Part shown: positions 1-7,951 of the stretch, piece after piece
Position numbering within the stretch: the stretch's first letter is position 1
Layout: every line of letters begins with the position of its first letter
NCBI GenBank assembly: GCA_964565865.1
Contig: CAZMGM010000008.1
Location: forward strand, 1 to 64,000
Direction of reading: 5' to 3'
DNA: 64,000 bases
DNA from: CBDAPI01 sp964565865
GTDB taxonomy: Bacteria; Acidobacteriota; UBA6911; RPQK01; CBDAPI01
Notes under the pieces: generated by a model
Seen by the model: the letters and a program-made list of their open reading frames with translations, nothing else
Databases searched by the model: none
Told to the model about the DNA's origin: nothing
Position numbers and translations under genes: made by a program

Positions 1-100
1 AACAGCCCAATTGTCATGCATAACCATCGCATTTTGTTCAGCATGGATATTCCTTAAACTTGTTCATTGCTACTCCTCCGTAACCGAGTAAATTGCTCCA

Positions 101-1345
101 TTACCGCATCTTCACAACTTTGGCGGGCACACCTGTGGCGATCTGTTCGAGCTTCGATGCCCATCTTTCTAGTGCCTCGCGCATCTCTGGCTCCTTCTCC
201 CAGCGGTTATAGACAGACGTGATCTGTCGATCGGCCCACGTGTGGCCCAAAATCTTAGCGATCACCACATCATCAATTCCTAGCTTGGAGAGCTCAGTGG
301 CGACTGTGCGCCGGAGATCGTGTGCGGTGAAATGTTCCAGACTCGGCAAGGAGTGTTTCAGACGAATCGCTGCTTTATTAAGAGTTGTACAGTGTTTTTT
401 ATCCGAATAGCGGGAAGGGAAGACCCAGTCACCGCTTGTGGCTTCTTGCCTGCGTTCTTCGAGGCACTCCAGGGCTGCGTGTGACAACGGCACCCTGTGT
501 TCTTGTCTGTTCTTCATCTTCGAGCCCGGAATGATCCATAGCTTTTCTCCCCAGTCGAGCTCGTTCCAGCTCATCGCTTTGATCTCGCCGCCGCGTTGCC
601 CCGTTAACAACATGAGGCGATATATCGATGACAGTGGCTCCTCAAAGCCTTCTAGGGCCTGCCACAGGGTCGCGATTTCCTTCCTATCCAGGACCCGGTC
701 GCGGCTCTGTTCCTTGCCCCCAGGTAAACGTAACTTCTGGCATGGGTTCACGCTGGTTTCAGGAAGGTAAGTCTTGTCTTGGGCGAAACTGAAAATAGTA
801 CTCACCAGCGCCAGGGTCCGGTTGGCCATAGTCTTGGACCCGCGGGCCACGATGCCATCTAGAAGCCTAACAATCTCGGCCTTGGTGATTGTTTGGATAT
901 CACGGTGTTTCCAGGCTGGTAACAGGTCCTTGTTCAGGATCCTCTGGTCCTCGCGCTGGCTTTTAGGTGCCTTATGCACCCTTGCGTGGTCGCGCATGTA
1001 AAGCCTGGCCAGCTCCCGAAAGCGCATGGCCTCCCGGGCCGCCTGTTTCTGCCTCAACCGATCCTCGGCCGGATCTTCGCCGATAGCCACGCGGCCGGAG
1101 AGCTTGTAGCCCACTTCTCTAGCCTTGCCGAGACTCAAGCTAGGGTAGGGGCCAATGCCGTAACGTCTCTGCAGGCCCGCTAAGTTGCGGTATCTAAAGG
1201 TGAACGTCTTCAGGCCCCTAGGGCTGATACGGAGGATAAGCGAACCGGGTGCGTTAAACCCTTCGTCTATGATTTCTTGCGCCTTGCCCGATTCTGCCTG
1301 AGCAGCTCTTATGAATCGGTCGCTAAGGTGTCGGGTTTCGTTCAT
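101..1345 (-). CDS. P4-type tyrosine recombinase (integrase)
   Basis: A 414-residue site-specific recombinase that would insert or excise a genomic island at a tRNA 3' end. The N-terminal ~90 residues look like the DUF4102 arm-binding domain, followed by a SAM-like core-binding region and a C-terminal catalytic domain. Visible catalytic residues are Arg in LLTGQRGGE, the HDLRR box (HxxR), the His of ILGHTW and the nucleophile Tyr in SVYNRW, so the enzyme looks intact. The gene is transcribed away from the att core at 1621-1652. By the usual island layout this makes it the right-hand terminal gene of an element that lies mostly left of the window. Length is normal for the family. Confidence 0.93.
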   Translation of the reverse strand: MNETRHLSDRFIRAAQAESGKAQEIIDEGFNAPGSLILRISPRGLKTFTFRYRNLAGLQRRYGIGPYPSLSLGKAREVGYKLSGRVAIGEDPAEDRLRQKQAAREAMRFRELARLYMRDHARVHKAPKSQREDQRILNKDLLPAWKHRDIQTITKAEIVRLLDGIVARGSKTMANRTLALVSTIFSFAQDKTYLPETSVNPCQKLRLPGGKEQSRDRVLDRKEIATLWQALEGFEEPLSSIYRLMLLTGQRGGEIKAMSWNELDWGEKLWIIPGSKMKNRQEHRVPLSHAALECLEERRQEATSGDWVFPSRYSDKKHCTTLNKAAIRLKHSLPSLEHFTAHDLRRTVATELSKLGIDDVVIAKILGHTWADRQITSVYNRWEKEPEMREALERWASKLEQIATGVPAKVVKMR

Positions 1346-1452
1346 CAGGATTTCGTTTAAGTGGGTAAATTAGGCTTTTTCACCTAATTTGTTGGTTCTT
1401 TTTTTCAAAGGTAAGGCCGCAGGGAACAGCTCTAAACAATGATGAGTCTAAG

Positions 1453-1474
1453 ATTTGGGAACAATTTGGGAACA
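1453..1474. repeat. tandem 11-bp repeat, probable integrase arm site
   Basis: Two perfect adjoining copies of ATTTGGGAACA lie between the integrase start and the att core. Short direct repeats of this kind beside P4-type integrases are commonly arm-binding sites. Equivalent 11-bp tandems with a different centre but the same ATTT....ACA frame occur at 1720-1741 and, inverted, at 5654-5675. Confidence 0.55.
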
Positions 1475-1620
1475 ACATTTCGTGGGACGCCCTGAAGCAC
1501 AGTGAAACAATATGAACATATGATGCCATGGTTGTCATTTATAATAAAGGAGTTACACGGTTAGGGTTGCGACAGGATGGAACAGAGAGAAACAGGGGAT
1601 TAACTTTATCGCACTCAGGA

Positions 1621-1652
1621 GGTCGAGGGTTCGAATCCCTTCGTCTCCACCA
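1621..1652 (+). other. tRNA 3'-end fragment, att core
   Basis: A complete T-arm (stem GAGGG at 1625-1629 with CCCTT at 1637-1641, loop TTCGAAT) is followed by an acceptor strand CGTCTCC and encoded ACCA. No matching 5' acceptor strand, D-arm or anticodon arm can be placed in the ~75 bases upstream, so this is a fragment and not a working tRNA. It fits the duplicated core left at the distal end of an island integrated into a tRNA; the intact tRNA would be outside the window to the left. The stretch 1346-1768 holds only this core and the arm repeats. Confidence 0.7.
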
Positions 1653-1741
1653 ATACAAACCAAGTTACTTCAATGGTTTACAGGATTTCTCATTTAAGGG
1701 GTGTTCCCGGTATTCCGTGATTTTCTAACAATTTCCTAACA
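1638..1741 (+). repeat. att-flank inverted repeat, copy A
   Basis: The last part of the att core and ~90 bases beyond it recur in inverted orientation at 5653-5758. Both share the tRNA tail, CACCAATACAA, then TTTACAGGATT, and both end in an 11-bp tandem (here ATTTTCTAACA and ATTTCCTAACA, 1720-1741). By eye about three quarters of positions agree. The two copies face each other and bracket the symporter/amidohydrolase segment. Confidence 0.7.
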
Positions 1742-1768
1742 TCCTGCCGGCGCCTAGAAGTCGGCGAT

Positions 1769-2092
1769 TTAGTCCTTTTCCCACTTCATGTTTCTGTCCA
1801 ACTCTTTCAGGTATTCCTTCTGCTTCAATTCATACTCGTCCGACAGGGTTCGCAACTTGGGGTCAATGCTTCTGAACATGATCCAGCCACATAGAGCCGC
1901 CGCCACCAGACACAGCAGCCCCCAGACCGGGACGAGCAGGCTCAGCCCCACCCCAATCGTGATGAGCATATAGGTGAGAGAAGAGAAAACGATCGCGCAA
2001 GAGTCTTCTCTGGTCCATTCGTTCGCCTCCTCAGGCGTCCATTCCCTTCGAAACCAGCTCACATCAGCCTCCTCGTCTGCCAGGACCGTCAT
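1769..2092 (-). CDS. small two-helix membrane protein, symporter-linked
   Basis: A 107-residue protein with an acidic, Trp-containing N-terminus (about residues 1-33), two adjoining hydrophobic segments (about 34-54 and 56-74), and a charged, helix-prone C-terminal tail rich in Lys and Glu. No family recognised. It starts 6 bases after the stop of the sodium:solute symporter gene and is certainly co-transcribed with it, so an accessory or stabilising role for the transporter is likely but only inferred. Confidence 0.7.
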   Translation of the reverse strand: MTVLADEEADVSWFRREWTPEEANEWTREDSCAIVFSSLTYMLITIGVGLSLLVPVWGLLCLVAAALCGWIMFRSIDPKLRTLSDEYELKQKEYLKELDRNMKWEKD

Positions 2093-2098
2093 ACGGGG

Positions 2099-3664
2099 TC
2101 AAAGCAAACCGCGTCTTTGCGCCTCTATCCTTACTGGGCCCCAGAAACCGATTGGTCGCGACTGGACATAACAGCGGACCAGACGGCCCATATCATCGGG
2201 CGGCGTCAAGAGCGTGACGGGCAGGTAAATGATGATTCCCAGGGCCATGAGCAGCCAGAACTGAAGATAGTCCGGAAGTTCGGGCAAGATCCCGAAAGCC
2301 GGCAGCACCCATACGACCAGCCAGCTGAGACCCAGGTTCGCAATCCAGGAGGCCAGGTAGCCCCAGCTGTTAAAGCGCCACCAGATCACCTGCAGAATGT
2401 TGGGAAGCCACACACCGGCCGCCATGATCCACAAAGCGAAGATCAGCCACTTGGTGATCTCCTCCATCATCGAAGCGTAGAGAAAAGAACCAAGCAGAAC
2501 GACCAGGGTCGAGACCCTTCCCACCCAGACCAGCCTCTTCTCGCTGGCGGCGGGATTTACATAATGATGGTAGAGATCGCGTGTTATGTATAGGGCTCCC
2601 AGGTTCAGCACAGTAGAGACCGTGGACAGATGAATCGCCACAATGGCAGCAAAGAAAAACCCGATCATTCCGACCGGGAGGTTCTCAAACCCGATCCGAA
2701 ACCAGGCCATCTCGTAATCGGCTGTTTCCGGGATATCCGGATGGAGGACGAAGAAGCCGAGTACCGCGGCGGCCCACAGGGAATTTCGCGCAAGCATCAG
2801 GGCCGTTCCCACCCAGATGCTGTAACTGGCGTCCCGTATTGTCCGAGCGGACTGGATGCGCTGCGCCTCAGTGTACCAGTCAATGCTGGTTCCCATGCCA
2901 AAGCCTCCCAGCAGGGCGATGAACAACATCGTGAGAAACCAGGCTACTGGAAAGTCACCTGTAAAAAATCCGCTAAAGGCAAAAGGGTTGATGCGCCATA
3001 GCTGGTCCATTTCCTCCAATCGGGTCACGATTCCCGAAGGGCCGCCGGCAGCAACCACGCCCCACACCGAAACGATGATGATGGCAGCGAGGGCGATAAT
3101 GCCCTGCTGGAGATCGGCAATCACAACGCCCCAGTACCCGGAGACAAGAACGTAGATTGCAGGAATGGACGAGAAGACCACCAGGCCCACCCAAGGTTCC
3201 CAGCCGAAGGCAAAATTGCAGACCTTGCCCATGGCGATCCCAACCCAACCCAGGATGAACATATTCATAAAGACCTGCCAGCCGGCCACCCAGCCCCGCA
3301 GCAGTTCGCTGCCCAGACCACTGAATCGGAGGGTTTGCCACTCGGCCTGGCTGTAGGCGAGGGATCTGCGAAAAATTCTCGTCGACACGAAAGCACTGAT
3401 GGCACACCAGGCGGCGAAGAACGTGTACCAGATTCCCGCCATACCGTGACGGTAGATCACGCCGGCGACCCACATCGGTGTGTCTGTCGCCGTGTGACTT
3501 GCGTAAACGGATGAAGCGGGTAGCCACCAGGGCAGTCCCCTTCCGGCAAGGAAAAAATCCGCTTCCGACCTTCTCCCAAGGCGGTAAAAGAGGGCACCGC
3601 TCAAGATCATCAGTACCAGGAAGGATACGAACCAGATCCAGTCGAGAGTTGTAAACACCACCAT
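2099..3664 (-). CDS. sodium:solute symporter (SSS family)
   Basis: A 521-residue integral membrane protein with about 13 hydrophobic segments and the SSS fold: an N-terminal helix followed by a RRSEADFFLAGRGLPWW-type motif around residues 32-48, and inner helices rich in Gly, Ala and Ser. It should couple Na+ entry to uptake of a small solute in the cytoplasmic membrane; the substrate cannot be told from the sequence. It leads an operon with the 107-residue protein downstream. Two micro-ORFs are encoded divergently from the 180-bp region upstream. The amidohydrolase beyond them could act on the imported compound, but that is a guess. Confidence 0.93.
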   Translation of the reverse strand: MVVFTTLDWIWFVSFLVLMILSGALFYRLGRRSEADFFLAGRGLPWWLPASSVYASHTATDTPMWVAGVIYRHGMAGIWYTFFAAWCAISAFVSTRIFRRSLAYSQAEWQTLRFSGLGSELLRGWVAGWQVFMNMFILGWVGIAMGKVCNFAFGWEPWVGLVVFSSIPAIYVLVSGYWGVVIADLQQGIIALAAIIIVSVWGVVAAGGPSGIVTRLEEMDQLWRINPFAFSGFFTGDFPVAWFLTMLFIALLGGFGMGTSIDWYTEAQRIQSARTIRDASYSIWVGTALMLARNSLWAAAVLGFFVLHPDIPETADYEMAWFRIGFENLPVGMIGFFFAAIVAIHLSTVSTVLNLGALYITRDLYHHYVNPAASEKRLVWVGRVSTLVVLLGSFLYASMMEEITKWLIFALWIMAAGVWLPNILQVIWWRFNSWGYLASWIANLGLSWLVVWVLPAFGILPELPDYLQFWLLMALGIIIYLPVTLLTPPDDMGRLVRCYVQSRPIGFWGPVRIEAQRRGLL

Positions 3665-3843
3665 GGCGAGTTGAGCTCAGTGCGTAAACTTAGAGTAGCA
3701 GGCCACTCAAGGAAACCCGAGGAGTGAAAGAGGAAAACTTTCCCAGTCCGCTTCCAGCTATCTGAGGAAGCGGCGGAAACAATCCATCCGCGAAGGCGGG
3801 AAGGCACTGGACGCTACGCCGGTGACGTGGAAATATAGGAGGG

Positions 3844-3972
3844 ATGGAGCAGGGATTATCTGTGGTCATCGGTATGTCGGTGGCCTATATTGCTTCCTTC
3901 GCGGGGATGGCCTTTGCCTACTGCGCGTATCGGCGGCGCAAGAGGCAGGACGAAGAAAAGGACAACGAATGA
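3844..3972 (+). CDS. single-helix micro-protein next to the symporter (42 aa)
   Basis: ATG at 3844 encodes 42 residues: one membrane helix (about residues 5-28) followed by a strongly basic stretch CAYRRRKRQ and an acidic tail. This is the layout of the small accessory peptides found beside some SSS transporters. GTG at 3862, with an AGGG at a better distance, is an alternative start. It overlaps the next micro-ORF by 4 bases (ATGA). It is read divergently from the symporter. Positive-inside charges predict the C-terminus in the cytoplasm. Too short to assign with certainty. Confidence 0.55.
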   Translation: MEQGLSVVIGMSVAYIASFAGMAFAYCAYRRRKRQDEEKDNE

Positions 3973-4076
3973 TGGGTGAATTCAACTGGTTTTGGAGCGT
4001 CGTTGTTCCGGCCTCAATCTTACTTCTCTCTTTTTTTGTGGCCCTTGGGCTTTACCGCCACTTTTCCAGACACTAG
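3969..4076 (+). CDS. single-helix micro-protein, second of the pair (35 aa)
   Basis: Starts at the ATGATG overlapping the stop of the preceding micro-ORF, with AAGGA six bases upstream. It encodes 35 residues: a short aromatic N-terminus (EFNWFW), one hydrophobic helix (about 10-28) and a basic end (YRHFSRH). The coupling and matching architecture argue that both micro-ORFs are real and made together. Function unknown; a transporter-accessory role is inferred from position only. Confidence 0.5.
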   Translation: MMGEFNWFWSVVVPASILLLSFFVALGLYRHFSRH

Positions 4077-4129
4077 CTACCTACTTCTCACCGAAGATCA
4101 TCTAGGGGGCTACCAGCACCGCGCGGGAG

Positions 4130-4978
4130 TTAGCGGTCTAGGACATAGAGCCGGTTCGCGTTCTCCCACAGGATCGCCCGCTTGACGTCATACCCCACGT
4201 CCAGTCCCTCCACCTTGCCGATCTCGGACGGAAAGGTCCCCCAGGGCGAGTCTGTAGCGAACAGAACCCGGTCGACGCCCAATCCCCTAGACAGGAGCTC
4301 CCCGACCAGCCAGCGCGGCGCGAAGCCGGGCACGATAGAGGTGTCGGTATACACATCGTAGCCCTTCTCGATCCACTCGATGAACCTGGGAACAAACCGG
4401 AATGCCGGAGCGATCGCTTCCCCCATGTGCACAAGCTGGTAGGTAGCAGCCTTGCCATACTCGGACAGGAAGGCGTCGAAGTGGAGAGGATCAGCTTCGG
4501 GCAGGTACCCCGTGTGGAAGTGGACGACGAGGTGGTGGGTGTGGGCCGTCGCCAGGATCTGTTCCATCGTGGCTCTGATCTCTGACGACCACGTTCGTGG
4601 GTCGACAGAGACGCCCTCCCAGGTGTTCGAAGCCATCTTGAGCGCCCGGATACCGGTGTGTGGTAGGAGGGAGAGGGCGGCTTCCGTACGCGCGCGGTTC
4701 TCGGAGAGTGGCGAGACCCAGAGCGCGCCGTACAGCTTGCGAGTCGGGTTGACCGTCTCGAGCACGAGATCGTTGGTTTCGAAGGCCGCCGTCTGGTCCT
4801 CGAGATAGGTGGGGATGATCACGCCTCCGTCGAGTCCATAGTGGGAAAGGTAGGCCCTGCAGGCCACGCCATCTGTGTGGTCGACGTTGTCCGGTACCGG
4901 GGTGATCGTCCTGCCGGCAAACGACCGGGTCGCGGCGGCGCCGATATGGAAGTGTGAGTCGAAGATCGGTGATCCCAT
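4130..4978 (-). CDS. TIM-barrel amidohydrolase (amidohydrolase_2 family)
   Basis: A 282-residue metal-dependent hydrolase or decarboxylase. The N-terminal metal motif DSHFHIG, mid-barrel VVHFHTG and LVHMGEA, and C-terminal FATDSPWG are the expected His/His and Asp metal ligands of the ACMSD/amidohydrolase_2 group, so the enzyme looks complete. The substrate is unknown; relatives act on small aromatic or lactone acids. It lies convergent with the micro-ORFs and 29 bases downstream of the CE15 remnant, inside the segment bracketed by inverted att flanks, so it is probably accessory. Confidence 0.85.
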   Translation of the reverse strand: MGSPIFDSHFHIGAAATRSFAGRTITPVPDNVDHTDGVACRAYLSHYGLDGGVIIPTYLEDQTAAFETNDLVLETVNPTRKLYGALWVSPLSENRARTEAALSLLPHTGIRALKMASNTWEGVSVDPRTWSSEIRATMEQILATAHTHHLVVHFHTGYLPEADPLHFDAFLSEYGKAATYQLVHMGEAIAPAFRFVPRFIEWIEKGYDVYTDTSIVPGFAPRWLVGELLSRGLGVDRVLFATDSPWGTFPSEIGKVEGLDVGYDVKRAILWENANRLYVLDR

Positions 4979-5007
4979 TGAAACTGTTCTCGATCCAAAT
5001 GCGACTG

Positions 5008-5415
5008 CTATTTCCGGAAATGCATGTCTGCAAACTTGAGGTATTGCTGCCAGTCAAAATCCGTCACATCGTGTCGTCCAGTGTGAATGTGATAGCCCAT
5101 GCCCTTCATGACTGGTTTGTCAACGGCCGTCACTTCAAATGACATCTGTGCGGGACGTCCCGGACTGCGGCCATAGACGTGAGTTTGAAACAGCTTTACG
5201 ATTTCCGGCCGCCGTTGCTTGTACCAAGTCGCGGCATCGGAGACCCGTTTCCCATTGTTCGTTATCAGCGGATCGGGCAGTGTAAACTTTGGGACCTTCG
5301 CTTCGGCGTAATTGAATTCCTTCGGCTGAGTCTGCACTGTTGTTGTCAATGCCGGAGCCACAACGACGAGAGTGGTCCAGACACATAGATTCCAATTCGA
5401 ATGGGTGAACGACAT
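5008..5415 (-). pseudogene. CE15 glucuronoyl esterase remnant with internal deletion
   Basis: The 135-residue frame has a signal peptide, then the N-terminal region typical of CE15 4-O-methyl-glucuronoyl esterases (NYAEAKVPKFTLPDPL, then VYGRSPGRP). At about residue 105 it jumps directly to the C-terminal end of the same family (GRHDVTDFDWQQYLKFADMHF). A whole enzyme has about 400 or more residues; the alpha/beta-hydrolase core with catalytic Ser, Glu and His is missing. The frame is kept across the junction. It cannot be an active esterase; it is most simply an in-frame internal deletion. Confidence 0.7.
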
Positions 5416-5652
5416 GCCACACTCCGATTCTTATCTCAATGTTGCAAATGATTCAAGAATTGACTCATTGTGCGAGATACATGACAGGCATTCAAGTTGG
5501 GCACGAGTCGCAGAAAAGGCTGAGAAGGCGGCCTTACCTTCGAAAAAAGAGACGATAAATTAAGCGGAAGAGCCTGATTTTTCCACTTATTCCTCGACCC
5601 GTACTAATTAGAGGATCCCGATAAGTAATGATGTCTTTTAGCTTCCGGAGAT

Positions 5653-5758
5653 ATGTGACCAAATTGTGACCAAATCACGTATTACTGGCAACGTCCCTAA
5701 AACGAGTAATCCTGTAAATCATTGATAAAGATTGGGTTGTATTGGTGAAGATGAAGGG
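5653..5758 (-). repeat. att-flank inverted repeat, copy B
   Basis: Read on the minus strand this repeats the flank at 1638-1741: a decayed tRNA tail (CCCTTCATCTTCACCA), the shared AATACAA and TTTACAGGATT blocks, then a perfect tandem ATTTGGTCACA x2 at 5654-5675. It is the second att scar in the window and has no integrase beside it. The rest of the long gap 5416-6109 holds only the doubtful 62-codon frame at 5828-6016. Confidence 0.65.
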
Positions 5759-5827
5759 GTTTGGGCCCTAGATAAAGTGCTCCCATTGCATGGCACCCGG
5801 ACATGGTGTGCATCCCGGCTCGCCATT

Positions 5828-6016
5828 CTACCGGATTGCTCGCAGAGGCTTCTTCACGAACAGCACATCAGAAGGAAGGGATGGGAATCTCTTCATCTCC
5901 CCCGCACGATATCCGATGTCGCGGTAGAATCGGATGAGATTCTCGAACTGCGCGATCGAAGTCACCGACATGAACGCGCTGTTGATCGACGCGGCGGACC
6001 ATTTCTCCGGCTGCAT
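5828..6016 (-). CDS. uncertain 62-residue frame, possibly a gene remnant
   Basis: Open frame of 62 codons just right of the second att scar. Its composition (INSAF, FENLIRFYRDIGYRAGE) looks more protein-like than most antisense shadows, but I recognise no family and see no ribosome-binding site. It could be the C-terminal stub of a deleted gene. Confidence 0.25.
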   Translation of the reverse strand: MQPEKWSAASINSAFMSVTSIAQFENLIRFYRDIGYRAGEMKRFPSLPSDVLFVKKPLRAIR

Positions 6017-6109
6017 TCCGGAAATTCTAGAAGTTCTCTGTCGCCAAAGGTTGCTGGCCGGCTAGGAACGGCACGCGAGGCCTACACTGCTGCGCTTCTG
6101 ACCGGATTG

Positions 6110-7201
6110 CTAGTCCCCGCGCTGCACGGGCCTCCGGTCTTCAAACGCGCGGAGAGAGTCCAGCGAAGGAAAGGTGGGAGAGGAGTCGGGCCCGGTGACC
6201 CCCTTGTCGTTCGAATCGTCGCTTGTGACTTCGAAACCGGCCTCTTCTACAAGTTGGTGGGCAGCATGGGCAGACTGGCCCGGTGTCGTCAGGTACCCCT
6301 CGACAAAGATTGAATTGGCGGGGTAGAGAGCCAGCCCTGCAGCTGGACCCAGGTAGAGTTCCCGGCCGGCAGCCATGCGGATCTCGCTGGAGGGGTTCAG
6401 GAATCGCATCAGGCATAGCGCCTTGAGCCCTCGTATCGGGTTGAAACAGGGCTGGTCCTCCAGTGGCGTCCCTTCCACGGGGTAGAGGAAATTGACCGGA
6501 ATGGAATCAACCTGGAGTTTGCGAAGTGAAAAAGCCAGCTCCACAAAATCGGCATCGCTTTCTCCCATTCCCACGATGCCTCCGGAGCAGGTGGAGAGGC
6601 CCGCGCTCTTCACGTTTTGTACGGTCCGAACACGGTCCCCATAAGTGTGGGTAGAACAAATCTCCGGATAGAAACGGCGACTGGTGTTCAGATTGTGGTT
6701 GATCCATCCGACTCCCGCTTCTTTTAATTGAGCTGCTTGCCGTTCGGTCATGAGTCCCAGCGAAAGGCAGATTTCGAGGAAAGGGAATTGGCGTTTGATC
6801 TCTTGGACGGTGGAGGCTAGATGCGTCAGATCCCTCTCGCCGGGACCTCGACCGCTGGTCACCATACAGTAGCGCCTTGCCCCGGCAGAGACGGCCTTTC
6901 GGGCCCCGGCCACCAGTTCTTTGCGGGAAAGCAGACCGTACTTCTTGATCCCAGCTGTGGACAGAATGGACTGTGAGCAATAGTGGCAGTCCTCGGGACA
7001 GAGTCCGCTGCGGGCATTCTGGAGTACGCAGAGCTTGACTCCTGTTCCCCAGAACTTCCGGCGTACTCGAAACGCAGCCCAGAGGAGGGCAGGAAGGTGT
7101 TCACTGGGGGTCTGCAGAAGCTCCAGTGCCTTCTTGCGTGTGGGAGCCGATCCACCGAGAGATCTGCTGGTCAGATCTGAGAAATGATCTTTGTCCTTCA
7201 T
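6110..7201 (-). CDS. bioB: biotin synthase
   Basis: A 363-residue radical SAM enzyme that inserts sulfur into dethiobiotin to make biotin. The radical SAM cysteines are in CPEDCHYCSQS, and the biotin-synthase signatures YPVEGTPLEDQ and the RMAAGREL region follow. The last ~40 residues form a longer, charged, low-complexity tail than usual. It is the last gene of the bioF-A-D-B operon, 45 bases after bioD. Part of that gap is filled by a mini-repeat whose end also forms the bioD stop codon. Confidence 0.95.
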   Translation of the reverse strand: MKDKDHFSDLTSRSLGGSAPTRKKALELLQTPSEHLPALLWAAFRVRRKFWGTGVKLCVLQNARSGLCPEDCHYCSQSILSTAGIKKYGLLSRKELVAGARKAVSAGARRYCMVTSGRGPGERDLTHLASTVQEIKRQFPFLEICLSLGLMTERQAAQLKEAGVGWINHNLNTSRRFYPEICSTHTYGDRVRTVQNVKSAGLSTCSGGIVGMGESDADFVELAFSLRKLQVDSIPVNFLYPVEGTPLEDQPCFNPIRGLKALCLMRFLNPSSEIRMAAGRELYLGPAAGLALYPANSIFVEGYLTTPGQSAHAAHQLVEEAGFEVTSDDSNDKGVTGPDSSPTFPSLDSLRAFEDRRPVQRGD

Positions 7202-7218
7202 TTCATTGCAATCCAGAG

Positions 7219-7250
7219 TAACCGGTGGTGAAAATCCCAGGGACTGCTAG
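7219..7250. repeat. minimal copy of the CTAGCAG inverted-end element
   Basis: A 32-base palindrome-like unit, the two element ends back to back: CCGGTGGTGAAAATCCC then GGGACTGCTAG. The CTAG tip contains the bioD stop codon (TAG on the minus strand). See the full-length copies at 61888-62084 and 44854-45025. Confidence 0.5.
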
Positions 7251-7951
7251 GCCAGAAGGCTGTCTACATCGACCTTGCGTCCGAATGTCTCCACCAGCAT
7301 TTCTCTAACTTGATCCTGATTGTCACTCAGCGGAAGATGAGGGATACGACCCAAACAGGGCACATCGGTCAGTTTCTCGAGTGTCTCCGCATTTGTTCTG
7401 GTAGCTTCGTTCGAAGCCGCCACAGGATGGTTCAGTATATAGCCTTTTAAGGGAAGTGAAGAGTTCTGAATATAACTCAGAGTCAAGAGAGTGTGGTTGA
7501 GGGCCCCCAGTTTGGACCCCACGATGACCAGAACAGACACTTCCAGGTCGTGCGCCAGATCAGCAAATGTATATCGGTCAGCCAGAGGAACAAGCAGGCC
7601 TCCTGCGCCTTCGACCAGGACGACATCATGTCGGTCTGACATCCGACGAAACAGAGTGACAATCTTTCCAGGGCGTATGGAGACACCTTCTAGCTCGGCC
7701 GCCACACTCGGAGCCAGCGGAGGAGCAAAGCGATATGGGCAGAGTTCGTCGAGAGGCAGCGAGCAGTTCGAAAAAAAAGCAAGAAGTGATGCGTCACTGC
7801 CGTGGAGGCCTCCGGCCCTCTCCTCACAGCCGGTCTCAGCGGGTTTCATGACGGCCACACGTTTCCCCCGGGCCACCAGGGAAGCGGCCAGACCGCACGT
7901 GACCAGGGTCTTGCCCACACCTGTATCTGTGCCCGTGATCAGGAGTCGCAT
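7247..7951 (-). CDS. bioD: dethiobiotin synthetase
   Basis: A 234-residue ATP-dependent carboxylase that closes the ureido ring of 7,8-diaminopelargonic acid to give dethiobiotin. The N-terminal P-loop GTDTGVGKT, KPAETGC and the VEGAGGLLVPL motif are all present. It overlaps the end of bioA by 13 bases, so translation is coupled. Its TAG stop lies inside the tip of a mini-repeat. Length is normal. Confidence 0.95.
   Translation of the reverse strand: MRLLITGTDTGVGKTLVTCGLAASLVARGKRVAVMKPAETGCEERAGGLHGSDASLLAFFSNCSLPLDELCPYRFAPPLAPSVAAELEGVSIRPGKIVTLFRRMSDRHDVVLVEGAGGLLVPLADRYTFADLAHDLEVSVLVIVGSKLGALNHTLLTLSYIQNSSLPLKGYILNHPVAASNEATRTNAETLEKLTDVPCLGRIPHLPLSDNQDQVREMLVETFGRKVDVDSLLA

Noticed and set aside
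1560..1652. A complete tRNA gene
   Set aside because: Only the T-arm and 3' acceptor strand exist. No 5' acceptor strand complementary to CGTCTCC, no D-arm and no anticodon arm can be placed in the preceding bases, so it is an att fragment.
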